A DNA stretch of 10,367 nucleotides from Frankiales bacterium (lineage in GTDB: Bacteria > Actinomycetota > Actinomycetes > Mycobacteriales > SCTD01): contig JAODNB010000401.1 of the NCBI GenBank assembly GCA_025464795.1, positions 1 to 10,367 on the forward strand. Direction: 5' to 3'. A program made the position numbers and the translations under genes. This document shows, in pieces, positions 1-7,700 of this stretch. The notes beneath the pieces were generated by a model. That model was not told the DNA's origin. It was given only the letters and a program-made list of their open reading frames with translations, and ran no database searches. The first letter of the stretch is position 1; every line of letters begins with the position of its first letter.

Positions 1-422
1 CGAGCGACCCGGATCCCGATCGCGGCGACCTTGCGCCTGCCGTCCGCGGTCCACACGCCCGAACGACCCTCCACCCTGGTCGTCGGCAGCCCCAGGTCCG
101 CGCACACGTCGATGAGCACCTGCTCCAGGGAGCGGACGTAGTCCACGACGTCGATCGGGTCCGGCAGTCGCAGGATCGGGTAGCCGGTGATCTGGCCCGG
201 TCCGTGCCAGGTGATCTTCCCCCCGCGGTCGACGTCGACGACGCGTGAGCCGTCCGTCGGTCGTTCGTCGTCGGCGGTCCGCTTGCCTGCGGTGTAGACC
301 GGCTCGTGCTCGAGGAGCAGCACGACGTCCTCGAGCTCGCCGTTGGCGACCTGCTCGTGGATGTCCTGCTGCAGCTTCCACGCCTGGTCGTAGTCGAGGT
401 GACCAAGGCGACGGATGTCCAT
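1..422 (-). CDS. lipB: Octanoyl-[acyl-carrier-protein]:protein N-octanoyltransferase LipB, N-terminal part (3' end cut by window)
   Basis: LipB moves octanoyl groups from acyl carrier protein to lipoyl domains in the cytoplasm, the first step of de novo lipoate synthesis before LipA adds sulfur. About 140 codons are visible. The N-terminus reads MDIRRLGHLDYDQAWKLQQ. Around residues 63-80 lies the family signature RGGKITWHGPGQ, followed by ITGYPI. RRKVAAIGIRVA follows and carries the conserved catalytic lysine at about residue 131. The partner cysteine of the LipB Cys/Lys pair should lie about 35 residues further on, beyond position 1. The start ATG at 422-420 is chosen because the family N-terminus begins there and a TAnnnT box ends 7 nt upstream, which suggests a leaderless mRNA. 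The substrates, modified E2 subunits, fit with the sucB-type gene at the right end of the window. lipA would be expected just beyond the left edge but is not seen. Confidence 0.95.
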   Translation of the reverse strand, partial: MDIRRLGHLDYDQAWKLQQDIHEQVANGELEDVVLLLEHEPVYTAGKRTADDERPTDGSRVVDVDRGGKITWHGPGQITGYPILRLPDPIDVVDYVRSLEQVLIDVCADLGLPTTRVEGRSGVWTADGRRKVAAIGIRVA

Positions 423-429
423 GCGAAGG

Positions 430-435
430 ACAGTA
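430..435 (-). promoter_or_regulatory. Putative -10 box of lipB (leaderless)
   Basis: TACTGT on the minus strand fits the actinobacterial TAnnnT -10 pattern and ends 7 nt before the lipB ATG. Transcription would therefore start at or next to the start codon. No Shine-Dalgarno sequence precedes the ATG. No convincing -35 hexamer is seen. The region where one would sit (about 453-458) overlaps the presumed transcription start of the divergent exporter gene. Confidence 0.5.
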
Positions 436-447
436 GTGCCGGTTCAC

Positions 448-453
448 TAGGTT
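448..453 (+). promoter_or_regulatory. Putative -10 box of the MMPL exporter gene (leaderless)
   Basis: TAGGTT ends exactly 6 nt before the ATG at 460, and no Shine-Dalgarno sequence is present, so the mRNA is probably leaderless. A weak -35 candidate, AGGACA at 427-432 (GACA matches the consensus), lies 15 bp upstream and overlaps the -10 box of lipB. The same hexamer with the same 6 nt spacing precedes the S51 peptidase gene. Confidence 0.5.
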
Positions 454-459
454 GGCTCC

Positions 460-2580
460 ATGACGGTTCCCCCCACCGACCCCGCCCCGACCAGGACGAA
501 GCGGGTGTGGCCTCGAGCTCTCGGCGTCGCGCTGGTCTTCCTCATCGTGCTCGGCGGCGGCCTCGGTTCGCTCGCGGGCAAGCTGACGGACCAGGAGAAG
601 AACACCAGCGCCTCGTTCCTGTCCAAGACCGCGGAGTCGACGCGAGCCCTGAAGGCGTCCGGCGCCTTCGTTGACGAGAACAACGTCCCGACGATCGTGC
701 TGTACGAACGGGCGTCCGGCATCACCGCCGCCGACAAGGCACGTGCGGTCGAGGACCTGACGCTGGTGCGCAACCAGGGCGACTGGCTCACCGGCAGCCC
801 CGCGCCCCCCGTCGTCAGCGACGACGGCAAGGCCCTGGAGCTCTTCCTGCCGTTCGCCGGCAAGGACCAGAACGCCTTCAGCGACAACATCAAGTCGCTC
901 CGGACGCAGCTGAAGCGACCGGGCAAGCCGGCGGGCCTCAGCACGTACGTCACCGGCGTCGGTGGCACCCAGGCCGACCTCGTCGAGGTCTTCGGCAGCC
1001 TCAACGGCACCCTGCTCGTGGCGACGGTCGCGATCCTGGTCATCATCTTGCTCGCGGTCTACCGGAGCGCGGTCCTGTGGCTGCTCCCACTGCTGGGGGC
1101 TGTCCTTGCGTTCAGCATCGCGAGCGGCATCCTCTACCTGCTCGCGAAGAGCGGTGTGCTGGTCGTCAACGGCCAGTCGGCCGGCATCCTGCCCGTCATG
1201 ACCCTCGGGGCGGCGACGGACTACGCGCTGCTGCTGACGTCGCGCTACCGCGAGGAGCTGCACCGGCACGAGAGCACCTGGGAGGCGATGAAGGTCGCCT
1301 GGCGCGGGGCGGCGCCCGCCATCCTGGCCTCCGCGGCAACCGTCATCCTGTCCCTGCTCTGCTTGCTGTTCAGCGAGCTCGAGGGCAACAAGGGCCTCGG
1401 GCCGGTCGTCGCGATCGGCGTCGCCTGCGCCGCGCTGACGATGCTCGTCTTCCTCCCCGCGATGCTGCTCATGGGCCGGTGGCTGTTCTGGCCGCGGATC
1501 CCTCGCGTGGACGGTCAGGACCCCGTGCACGAGGGGCTGTGGAAGGACCTGGCGGACAAGGTGTCCGGCAACGCGACCGCCTTCATGGCCGGGACCCTGG
1601 CGGTCCTCGTGGTCCTGTGCATCGGTGTGACCGGCTTGAAGTCCGGGGGCATCCCCCAGGACAAGGCCCTCACCAACAACCCCGAGTCCTCCGTCGGTCA
1701 GCAGCACCTCGCGAAGCACTTCGCGGCCGGGTCCGGTGCGCCGGTCGACATCGTCGGGCCTGCCTCCCAGGTGGACGCCCTGGTCGGAGCCGCGAAGGGC
1801 ACGAAGGGCGTGACGGCCGCTCTTCCGTACACCGGGGACAACACGGGCAGCAACGCCCCCCTCGTGAAGGACGGCAAGGTGCTCATCGAGGCCATCCTGG
1901 CGGTCGACAGCACGGGAGGGCAGGCGCGGGACGTCGTGAAGGCCCTGCGCTCGAACCTCGACACCGTCAGCAAGGACGCCCTCGTGGGCGGGTTCACCGC
2001 GATCGACTCCGACATCCACGACGCGGCCAAGCGGGACAACAAGGTGATCCTGCCGATCGTGCTGCTGCTCATCACCGTCGTCCTGGCGATCTTGCTCCGG
2101 GCCCTCGTCGCGCCGCTCGTCCTCATCGCGACGGTGGTGCTCAGCTACGGCGCCGCCCTGGGCGCGGCGTCTTTGGTGTTCAACAACCTCTTCGGCTTCG
2201 TGGGGGCCGATGCGTCGTTCCCGCTGTTCGCGTTCATCTTCCTGGTGGCACTCGGGGTCGACTACAACATCTTCCTGATGTCGCGGGTCCGGGAGGAGGC
2301 TCCCAGGTACGGCACTCGCGAAGGCATGCGCCGTGGTCTCACCGTGACCGGCGGGGTGATCACCAGCGCAGGCATCGTGCTGGCTGCGACGTTCAGCGTG
2401 CTGGCGACCCTGCCGCTCGTCTTCCTCGCGGAGATCGGCTTCGTCGTCGCCTTCGGCGTCGTCCTGGACACCTTCGTGGTCCGCTCGCTTCTCGTCCCGG
2501 CGATCGTCGAGAAGCTCGGCGACAGGATCTGGTGGCCGGCCCGGCTCGGCCCGGACGAGGTCAGAGCAGGCGAGCGCTGA
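460..2580 (+). CDS. MMPL/RND-family membrane exporter (YdfJ-like)
   Basis: This 706-residue protein has the two-fold repeat of RND/MMPL transporters. Helix 1 lies at about residues 20-40, followed by an extracytoplasmic porter loop of about 145 residues and a cluster of five helices (about 185-345). A helix near 375-395, a second porter loop and a second helix cluster (about 525-685) complete it. Each cluster holds the conserved Asp-Tyr pair that carries protons in MmpL3-type proteins: D254-Y255 in GAATDYALLLTSRYREE and D601-Y602 in GVDYNIFLMSRVREE. Members export lipids, lipopeptides or drugs using the proton gradient, but the substrate here cannot be read from the sequence. The long cytoplasmic C-terminal tail of mycobacterial MmpL3 is missing, since the protein ends soon after a WWPARLG motif. 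The 3' end overlaps the convergent S51 gene by 20 bp. The start is supported by the -10 box 6 nt upstream. Confidence 0.93.
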   Translation: MTVPPTDPAPTRTKRVWPRALGVALVFLIVLGGGLGSLAGKLTDQEKNTSASFLSKTAESTRALKASGAFVDENNVPTIVLYERASGITAADKARAVEDLTLVRNQGDWLTGSPAPPVVSDDGKALELFLPFAGKDQNAFSDNIKSLRTQLKRPGKPAGLSTYVTGVGGTQADLVEVFGSLNGTLLVATVAILVIILLAVYRSAVLWLLPLLGAVLAFSIASGILYLLAKSGVLVVNGQSAGILPVMTLGAATDYALLLTSRYREELHRHESTWEAMKVAWRGAAPAILASAATVILSLLCLLFSELEGNKGLGPVVAIGVACAALTMLVFLPAMLLMGRWLFWPRIPRVDGQDPVHEGLWKDLADKVSGNATAFMAGTLAVLVVLCIGVTGLKSGGIPQDKALTNNPESSVGQQHLAKHFAAGSGAPVDIVGPASQVDALVGAAKGTKGVTAALPYTGDNTGSNAPLVKDGKVLIEAILAVDSTGGQARDVVKALRSNLDTVSKDALVGGFTAIDSDIHDAAKRDNKVILPIVLLLITVVLAILLRALVAPLVLIATVVLSYGAALGAASLVFNNLFGFVGADASFPLFAFIFLVALGVDYNIFLMSRVREEAPRYGTREGMRRGLTVTGGVITSAGIVLAATFSVLATLPLVFLAEIGFVVAFGVVLDTFVVRSLLVPAIVEKLGDRIWWPARLGPDEVRAGER

Positions 2581-3280
2581 GGACCGTCTCCACGACGCTG
2601 CCGTCCGGCCGTCGCTCGACCTTGTAGGCCGACTTCCCGGCCCGGTCGGCGATGACGTCGACGACCTCAGATCCCTTGTACACCAGCCCTACTCCGTCGT
2701 CGGTGGCGTACGACAGCGGCAGCAGCTCGTCCGCCACCAAGGCGTGCAGCAGCGGCCTGCGCTGCTCCTCGCTGTCGTAGTGCACGCCGTTGCCGTAGGG
2801 CAGCAGGCCCAGGCCGTTCGTCACCGGTCGGAGGTCGGGACCGAAGCTGTCCGTGGTGCCACCCACGTGCCAGCAGAGCGAGCCTGCACTGACCCCACCC
2901 AGGACCACGCCGGCCTCCCAGGCAGCTCGCATGGCGAGGTCGAGCCCGTGCAGGCGCCACAGGGACAGCAGGCCCGCGACGCTGCCGCCGTTCACCCAGA
3001 CGGCGTCCGAGTCCAGCAGCAGCTGCGCTGGGTCTTCTACGTTGGGCATCGTCATGAGCTTCAGCACGGTGACGTCGAACCGGGTGCCGTAGAAGGCCTC
3101 GTGCACCCTCCCGAGCCACTCGTCGGAGTCACCGCCGGCAGTGTTCAGGACGGTGAGCTTCACGCGCCCCTGGGCGCCGGCGAGGTCTGCCAGGTGGTCG
3201 AACACCGGCCCAGGTCGCAGGGACGTGCGGGTTCCCGGCCGAAAGCCCATCGAGGTCGCGACGATCCAGCGGTCAGTCAT
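2561..3280 (-). CDS. Peptidase S51 family protein (dipeptidase E / cyanophycinase-like)
   Basis: This 239-residue cytoplasmic protein has no signal peptide or membrane segment. The nucleophile elbow GGVSAGSLCWH places the catalytic serine at S131. H167, in GNGVHYDSE, lies 36 residues later, which matches the Ser-His spacing of Salmonella PepE (S120, H157). The downstream acidic pair in ATDDGVGLV (D194-D195) sits where the third triad residue is expected. VNGGSVAGLL (residues 96-105) is the glycine-rich loop typical of the family. PepE cleaves Asp-X dipeptides and cyanophycinases cleave beta-Asp-Arg bonds. Which activity applies here is not clear, although the length fits PepE-like enzymes better than cyanophycinase. 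The ATG start has TAGGTT ending 6 nt upstream and no Shine-Dalgarno, so it is probably leaderless. It is divergent from the pseudokinase gene and converges on the exporter gene. Confidence 0.88.
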   Translation of the reverse strand: MTDRWIVATSMGFRPGTRTSLRPGPVFDHLADLAGAQGRVKLTVLNTAGGDSDEWLGRVHEAFYGTRFDVTVLKLMTMPNVEDPAQLLLDSDAVWVNGGSVAGLLSLWRLHGLDLAMRAAWEAGVVLGGVSAGSLCWHVGGTTDSFGPDLRPVTNGLGLLPYGNGVHYDSEEQRRPLLHALVADELLPLSYATDDGVGLVYKGSEVVDVIADRAGKSAYKVERRPDGSVVETVLSARLL

Positions 3281-3286
3281 GCCGGG

Positions 3287-3292
3287 AACCTA
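3287..3292 (-). promoter_or_regulatory. Putative -10 box of the S51 peptidase gene (leaderless)
   Basis: TAGGTT on the minus strand ends 6 nt before the ATG at 3280. Both the hexamer and the spacing are identical to those in front of the exporter gene at 460. No Shine-Dalgarno sequence is present. A perfect actinobacterial-type DnaA box begins 2 bp upstream of this element. Confidence 0.5.
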
Positions 3293-3294
3293 CC

Positions 3295-3303
3295 TGTGGA
3301 CAA
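3295..3303 (-). promoter_or_regulatory. Single DnaA-box match (TTGTCCACA)
   Basis: The minus strand reads TTGTCCACA, an exact match to the DnaA box favoured in Streptomyces and Mycobacterium origins. It lies in the 63 bp gap between the S51 and pseudokinase genes and covers the -10/-35 spacer of the S51 promoter. There is only one copy and no AT-rich stretch, so this is not an origin. It could be a DnaA regulatory site or a chance match. Confidence 0.3.
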
Positions 3304-3330
3304 CTTCCGCGGGAGCTGCTCGGACTTCTC

Positions 3331-3336
3331 TAGCGT
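3331..3336 (+). promoter_or_regulatory. Putative -10 box of the pseudokinase gene (leaderless)
   Basis: TAGCGT fits TAnnnT and ends 7 nt before the ATG at 3344, with no Shine-Dalgarno sequence between them. No clear -35 hexamer is seen. If this is real, it also drives the downstream permease-GGDEF-EAL gene unless that gene has its own promoter. Confidence 0.45.
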
Positions 3337-3343
3337 CTGCGCC

Positions 3344-4639
3344 ATGAGCGACTGGGACGTGCCGGGGTACGAGGTGCTGGAGCTGCTGGGGTTCGGCACG
3401 AGCGGCGAGCTGTGGCGGGCCCGCGACAAGAGCACCGGAGCCCGCGTGGCCCTGCGCCGGCTGGCCGGAGGCGACAAGGCAGCCGTGCTGGCGGTGAAGG
3501 CCCAGGCGACGATCGTGCGTTCGCTGCCCACCGCCCACGTGATCCGGCTGCGCACGACGACCCGCGCGGGTCGCGACGACGTCCTCGTGCTCGACCACGC
3601 CGCGGGCGGGTCCCTCGCGTCCCTGCTGCTGCGCCGGGGACGGCTGACCCCGGGGGAGGTGGTCACGGCCGTCGCGCCGCTGGCCGAGGCGCTCGGTCAG
3701 GCCCACGCGCACGGGCTGGTCCACGGCCGGCTGTCCGCCACCAGCGTCCTGCTCAGCGGCCAGGGCATGCCGCTGCTGGACGGGCTGGGGATGGCAGCCC
3801 TGCACGACCCCGAAGACGGCCTCGACCCGACCGGTGGACTCGGTGCCTCCGCGGACGTCTGGGCCCTCGGCGCGCTCGCCCACGAGCTGCTCACGGGCGA
3901 GCGTCCGGGCAGCACGATCCTCGCCTCCCTGGCGCCGCGGGCCCCGCTGCCCCTGGTCCGCGCGATCGAGTCGGCGCTTGGCTTCGACGCGACAGCGCGA
4001 CCGACCGCCGCGGACCTGTGCTCGGCTCTGCTCGCCGCCTGCCCGGCCCTGCCCATCGAGGGGATCGTCCCCGCACCTGACCCCGCTGCCGACGCTCCCC
4101 GGAACCTGATCCGGATGCCCAGCCGGACTGCCCTCGTCGCAGGCGCTGCCGTGCTGTGCGTGCTGGCCGTCACGGCGGTCGGTTGGGCCTGGGGAACCCG
4201 GGCCGGGGAGCGCCCGTCGCAGCTCACGACGACAAGGGCGGCCGTCGCCCACACGCCGGTCGCGGACTGGAAGGCCGTCCTCGAGCACCTGGACGGAGCC
4301 CGGGCGGACGCGTTCGCGCACGCCGACGCTGCGCGGCTCGACGACGTCTACGTCCGGACATCCCAGGCCCGCGCGCGCGATGCCGAGGCGATCTCCCGCC
4401 TCGTGAGCTTCAGGCGCACAGCCGTCGGCGTGGAGCACGAGCTCGCGACTGTCACGGCGATGACCGTGACCCGCGACCGCGCAGAGCTGCGGGTCCTTGA
4501 GGCCCTCGGTGCCACGGAGCTGCTCGACGGAGCCGGCCGGGTCGTCGAGGACCACGCCGCGGGGCCGGTGTCCACGCACCGGGTGGTGCTCCTGCGCACC
4601 TCGTCGGGCTGGCGCGTCCTGGACGTTGCGGAAGCCTGA
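3344..4639 (+). CDS. Membrane-anchored pseudokinase (Ser/Thr kinase-like) with extracytoplasmic NTF2-like domain
   Basis: This 431-residue protein starts with a Hanks-type kinase fold (about 8-235). The glycine loop GFGTSG (16-21) and DVWALG (171-176) are kept, but the catalytic residues are not. The VAIK lysine is arginine (VALR, R38). HRDLKPxN reads HGRLSATS (128-135), so the catalytic Asp, Lys and Asn are Arg, Ser and Ser. DFG reads DGL (146-148), the helix C glutamate is not evident, and the activation segment is very short with no APE. It is therefore predicted to be catalytically dead. A proline/alanine-rich linker leads to one membrane helix (about 262-284). The outer domain (about 305-431) has the pattern of actinobacterial NTF2/SnoaL-like sensor tails. 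The open frame extends far upstream, but the kinase fold begins at this ATG and the -10 box supports it. The fusion gene follows 97 bp later, so the two may be co-transcribed and act together. Confidence 0.85.
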   Translation: MSDWDVPGYEVLELLGFGTSGELWRARDKSTGARVALRRLAGGDKAAVLAVKAQATIVRSLPTAHVIRLRTTTRAGRDDVLVLDHAAGGSLASLLLRRGRLTPGEVVTAVAPLAEALGQAHAHGLVHGRLSATSVLLSGQGMPLLDGLGMAALHDPEDGLDPTGGLGASADVWALGALAHELLTGERPGSTILASLAPRAPLPLVRAIESALGFDATARPTAADLCSALLAACPALPIEGIVPAPDPAADAPRNLIRMPSRTALVAGAAVLCVLAVTAVGWAWGTRAGERPSQLTTTRAAVAHTPVADWKAVLEHLDGARADAFAHADAARLDDVYVRTSQARARDAEAISRLVSFRRTAVGVEHELATVTAMTVTRDRAELRVLEALGATELLDGAGRVVEDHAAGPVSTHRVVLLRTSSGWRVLDVAEA

Positions 4640-4726
4640 CACGCCCTTCTGGTCCTTTCGAACCATTGGGTCGGCGCGGGCAGCGTCCGACGATCATGGG
4701 GAGGGCGGCCCCGTGCCCTCATGTCC

Positions 4727-4734
4727 AAGGGGGA
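4727..4734 (+). promoter_or_regulatory. Ribosome binding site of the permease-GGDEF-EAL gene
   Basis: AAGGGGGA lies just before the GTG at 4737, with AAGG 6 nt away. A competing site, GGAGG at 4700-4704, is 8 nt before another in-frame GTG at 4713. The eight extra codons from 4713 include TCA, TGT, AGG and GGG, which are unusual in this GC-rich coding style, so 4737 is preferred. The rest of the 97 bp gap holds no clear terminator. A weak promoter candidate is TTGGGT at 4665 with GACGAT at 4689, 18 bp apart. Confidence 0.45.
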
Positions 4735-4736
4735 TC

Positions 4737-7700
4737 GTGACCACGACCGGTGCCACGCCGCGCACCCGCGTGCAGGTGCCTGCCCCTCGGGTGGCGCAGG
4801 AGCCCCCCGTGCTGGACGAGGGCACGGGCGGAGCACCAGCTCTCGACCAGCCCGGAGCGGCGGAGCACCCCCGCGTCCTCGGCTGGTTCGGCACGAGCGC
4901 GCTCGCGATGGGCGGCAGCAACCAGTCGCTGTTCCTGCTGACCGCTCTGGTCGCCACTCAGGGAAGCGCCGCGGTCCCGCTGCTGGCGGTCGGCCTGCTG
5001 CTGTCCTGGGCGGCGGCGCCTGGGTGGACCGAGCTCGTCCTGATGTACCCGAACCGGGTGGGCGGCATCGCAGCCACCTGTGCGGAGGCCTTCCGCCCTT
5101 ACAGCCCTGTCCTCGCGAACCTCACCGGCGTCTGCTACTGGTGGGGGTGGGTCCCGACCTGCGGGCTGACGGCGCTGTTCGCCTCCTCGGCGCTCCATCA
5201 CTGGTACCTGCCTGGCGTCCCCGTCACCGGCATGGCCATCGTCATCGTGCTGGGCTTCATGGCCCTGAACCTGTCCGGCGTCGCGCGCACGGCCGGCGTC
5301 GTGAAGGTCATCGCGATCGGCTCCGGGCTGCTCGCGTTCGCCTCTGGGCTCATCCCGGTCTTCGCGGGCTCGGTCGACTGGCACACCGCGACGACGTGGG
5401 ACCTCACGACCCCGTTCGAGGGCGTCTTCGGTGGCGTCACGAGCGCCATGGCTGGGCTCTACCTGATCGGGTTCGCCGCACCCGCGTTCGAGGCGGCCAC
5501 CTGCCACGTGGGCGAGACCCGCGACCCGGCCAAGTCCGTTCCCCGTGCCGTCTTCGCCAGCGGCGCCATGGCCAGCGTGTACTTCGTGCTGCTGCCCGTC
5601 GTGTGGCTGGGAGTGTTCGGGGCAGACGGACTCAACATCGACCTCGGCGCCGACCTCGCGAAGGACCTCGGTCCGACGTTCGCCCCGCTGCTGGGCTCGG
5701 CCGGCAAGGCCTTTGCCATCTGGTTCATGGTCTTGAACATGTTCCACGGCACGGTGCAGCCGCTGGCCGGTGCCGCGCGCACGCTGTCGCAGTGCGCCGA
5801 GGACGGGCTGCTCCCGCGGGTGCTCGAGAAGCGCAACAGGCACGACGCCCCGTGGGTCGCGACGGTGCTCACGGCGACCTTCGCGATCATCTTCCTCATA
5901 GCCGGCGATCCGGTCTGGATGATCGCTGCAGCGAACTTCACCTACCTCATCAGCATCGGGCTCCCCTCCATCGCGGTGTGGCTGCTGCGGCGCAACGCCC
6001 CGGACGCGGCGCGGAGCTACCGCGCCCCGCGGGGGACGATCGTTGCCGGCGGCCTGGCGGCGGGTGTGTGGGGCATCTCCACGATCCTCGGCTTCGAGCA
6101 GTTCGGACTGCCCACGGTCCTGTTCGGTCTGGCACTGGCCTACTCGGGCTCAGCCGCTTACGCCTGGCGCCTTCGCAGTGACCGTAAGGGTCGTGGGGAG
6201 GCAGCCCTAGGACGCAGCCTGCACCTGAAGCTGACGGGCGCGATGCTCGCGGTCATGGCTCTCGACGGCGCCGGCTACCTCGTCGCCGTCTACAACGTCG
6301 AGGACGGGCACCAGCAGCTGGTCACGGTCCTCGAGGACATCTTCGTCGCCGTCGCGATGCTGACCATCACCGTCGGTCTCGTCCTGCCCGGCATGATCGC
6401 TCACGCCACGACGCAGGTCGCCGACGCGGCGAAACGGCTCGGCAGCGGCACCATCGCCGACCTGACACGCGCGATGGGCGCCCTGGGCGCCGGTGATCTC
6501 GATGCCGCCCGCGCGCGCGTGGAGGTCGAGCGCGTCAACGTACGCAGCCGTGACGAGGTCGGGGCCATGGCGGACGCGTTCAACCTGATGCAGGACGAGG
6601 TCGCCCGCGCGGCCGTGTCACTCGACGGTGCCCGTGACGAGCTGCGGCGCTCCCGGGACCACCTGGAGCACCTGGCCACCCACGACCCGCTGACGGACCT
6701 GCCGAACCGCCGCGCCCTCGAAGCGGCGCTCAACCAGCTGGTCCTGAACTGCCGGACGGCCAAGGTCCACGGTGCCGTGGTGGTGATCGACCTCGACGGC
6801 TTCAAGTACGTCAACGACTCCCGTGGCCACGCCGTCGGGGACGTGGTGCTCATGCGCGTCACGGAGCTGCTGCGCCGCACACTGCGTCCCGACGACCTCC
6901 TGGGGCGGCTCGGCGGTGACGAGTTCGCAGTGCTGCTGTCCGACACGAGCCCCGAGGACGCCGAGGCTGTGGTCCACCGCGTGCTGGAGGAGCTGCGCAC
7001 AGGTGTCCTCCTGGTCGAAGGCGGCCGGGCCGTGCGCATCACTGCCTCCATCGGGCTGGCGGTGTTCGGTCCGGACACCCGGCTGTCCGGTGAGCAGCTG
7101 CTCGTCGACGCCGACGTGGCCATGTACGACGCCAAGGAAGCCGGTCGTGACCGGCTCGCCCTCTCCTCGGGCAGCGACCCCCACCAGATCGAGCTCCGAG
7201 AACGGCACACCTGGCTGGAGCGGGTACGGGAGGCCCTCGAGCAGGACCGGTTCGTCCTGCACGGGCAGCCGATCCTGGACCTGTGCAACGACGAGATCCG
7301 CCGGCACGAGCTGCTGCTGCGGATGATCGCTGAGGACGGGACGCTCGTCATGCCCGGCGCCTTCCTCGGGCTCGCGGAACGAGCGGGTGTCGTCGGTGGC
7401 ATCGACCGGTGGGTGCTGCACCGCGCCTTCGCGATGCTGCGCGAGGAGCAGCAGGCTGGTCGCCGACCCCAGTTCTCCGTGAACCTGTCCGGGCCGTCGG
7501 TGGGAGACCCGGAGATCCTCGCCCTCATCGAGTCCGAGATGGCGACGCTGCCTTGCCCCCGCGACGCCCTGCTGCTCGAGGTGACCGAGACGGCCGCGGT
7601 CGTCGACATCGACCGCGCCCGACGCTTCGCCGAGCGGCTGCGTGCTCTTGGCTGCTCGCTGGCTCTCGACGACTTCGGCTCGGGATACGGGTCGTTCGCC

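Noticed and set aside
1077..2627. Long open frame (516 codons) on the plus strand inside the exporter gene
   Set aside because: Its translation is Arg/Gly/Pro-rich with no motif. It is an out-of-frame shadow of the exporter, as is common in GC-rich DNA.
2744..3343. Upstream extension of the pseudokinase frame through the S51 gene
   Set aside because: It is antisense to the S51 catalytic motifs. The kinase fold starts at the ATG at 3344, which has its own -10 box.
3281..3343. Possible replication origin because of a DnaA box
   Set aside because: There is only one box, no AT-rich element, and no dnaA, dnaN or parAB genes nearby.
4656..4664. GGTTCGA on the minus strand, resembling a tRNA T-arm
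   Set aside because: The flanking bases do not form a T-stem, and no acceptor, anticodon or D-arm can be drawn.
3290..4666. 458-codon open frame on the minus strand opposite the pseudokinase
   Set aside because: Low-complexity Gly/Arg/Gln/Asp composition with no recognisable domain. The opposite strand carries a clear kinase fold.
4497..4736. Upstream extension of the permease-fusion frame, overlapping the pseudokinase
   Set aside because: The extra residues are Arg/Pro/Ser-rich with no motif and overlap the real end of the pseudokinase. The GTG at 4737 with AAGGGGGA fits better.
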